A stretch of DNA of 64,000 nt from Thermohalobaculum sp039815685 (lineage in GTDB: Bacteria > Pseudomonadota > Alphaproteobacteria > Rhodobacterales > Rhodobacteraceae), in the NCBI GenBank assembly GCA_039815685.1, contig JBCBYV010000005.1:124001-188000 (forward strand), written 5' to 3'. The notes under the pieces are model-generated. The model saw only the letters and a list, made by a program, of their open reading frames with translations, did no database searches and was not told where the DNA came from. Shown piece after piece: positions 63,552-64,000 of this stretch (position 1 is the stretch's first letter; each line of letters begins with the position of its first letter). The translations under genes were made by a program, and so were the position numbers.

Positions 63552-64000
63552 ATGGCTGAGAGCCGCTCTCTAGAGAGATCGTTCTCGCTCTACGTAATGG
63601 CGGGGTTCGTGGCGCTCTCGGCGGTGGTCCTTCTCCTCAGCACCGACCCGATACTCGACCTGATCCAGTCGACGCTCCTGCCGGTGCAGTCGCTCGAACG
63701 GCACTTCGATGCAAGGTTCGAGCGCGCGGCACTGCGCATCGGTCGACATGTCCTGATGATGGCGGCCCCCCTGACGCTGCTCGCGCTCTGGTGCTGGTCG
63801 GCGCCGCGCCCCCGCGCAGCGGTGATCCTGTGGCTCGCAGCCATCCTGCTCTGGACCGTAGGCACGATCGGGCTGGTCGGCGCACGCAATGTTGGCGACT
63901 TCTACCCGATGGCATGGGGCGTCGCCGCGGTCGGGCTCCTCAGCGCCCTGCCGGTCGCGGCGGCAGCGGCGTCGCGCGTGCCGGGGAACCCGGAAGCTCC
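63552..64000 (+). CDS. Membrane protein, cut by the window end
   Basis: An ORF open to the end (149 codons seen). It starts MAESRSLERSFSLYVMAGF, with about four helices (about 13-31, 67-84, 90-113, 120-140). No family recognised. It starts 15 bases after hbd on the same strand, so it may be co-transcribed. Partial. Confidence 0.65.
   Translation, partial: MAESRSLERSFSLYVMAGFVALSAVVLLLSTDPILDLIQSTLLPVQSLERHFDARFERAALRIGRHVLMMAAPLTLLALWCWSAPRPRAAVILWLAAILLWTVGTIGLVGARNVGDFYPMAWGVAAVGLLSALPVAAAAASRVPGNPEA

Overview
The window is high-GC chromosomal DNA from an alphaproteobacterium, most likely order Rhodobacterales (Paracoccaceae/Roseobacter type). I infer this from gene families and neighbourhoods: ubiK-ybjN-proC, Lrp/ELM1-like/trxB, the twin-transmembrane/cobalamin adenosyltransferase/etfBA/hbd block, a phasin gene with a PhaR-type operator, and direct-repeat LexA boxes of the GTTC-N7-GTTC kind. 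I see no prophage, insertion sequence, CRISPR array or rRNA. There is one tRNA (Asn, GTT).

Layout. 0-6.5 kb: purL, a phn-type acetyltransferase with a small lipoprotein, a PIN protein, an rRNA-methyltransferase-like gene, and two small upstream ORFs, one a 26-codon gene with a very strong Shine-Dalgarno and its own terminator. 6.7-10.8 kb: sarcosine oxidase soxD-soxA-soxG, without soxB. 11-16.5 kb: a membrane protein, an orphan ligase-associated exonuclease, a triple palindrome, hutU, tRNA-Asn, an IclR regulator and a REC-Hpt protein. 16.6-23.7 kb: prpE, a 31-residue membrane peptide gene, maeB, and a methionine-rich pentapeptide-repeat membrane protein. 23.9-28.8 kb: an SOS-type error-prone polymerase gene (dnaE2) split into a 991-residue body and a separate 154-residue OB-fold piece. 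About 1.4 kb lies between them, holding a WYL regulator and a divergent 54-codon gene, and each polymerase piece has a LexA-type box just upstream. 29-35.9 kb: an acyl-CoA ligase, a YjgN/M48 pair, a metallo-hydrolase and an orphan histidine kinase. 36-43.6 kb: csaA, a fully punctuated phasin unit, proC, ybjN, ubiK, the lgt-midA-pgeF run and a creatinase-like protein. 43.6-55.4 kb: a large secreted repeat protein, an Lrp regulator, an ELM1-like gene, trxB, a polytopic membrane protein, parC, a thioesterase, an amidoligase and an HNH nuclease. 55.5-64 kb: a LexA-boxed promoter, an SDR, a HIG1 protein, an ATP:cobalamin adenosyltransferase, a hypothetical gene broken by one in-frame TGA, a lytic transglycosylase, small membrane proteins, etfBA, a PPC-domain protein, hbd and an unfinished membrane protein.

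How the genes work together. prpE, the acyl-CoA ligase, hbd, etfBA, cobalamin adenosyltransferase, phasin and maeB fit an organism that oxidises fatty acids and propionate, stores polyhydroxybutyrate and feeds malate/pyruvate. soxDAG and hutU add methylated-amine and histidine catabolism. Overlapping stops and starts mark tight operons (soxA-soxG, lgt-midA-pgeF, yjgN-M48, etfB-etfA, acetyltransferase-lipoprotein).

The most unusual features are the split dnaE2 with twin LexA boxes, a dispersed palindromic repeat family (four copies, all pointing the same way towards the 3' ends of minus-strand genes), the 26-codon leader-like gene before the rRNA methyltransferase, and several very small genes with excellent ribosome-binding sites.
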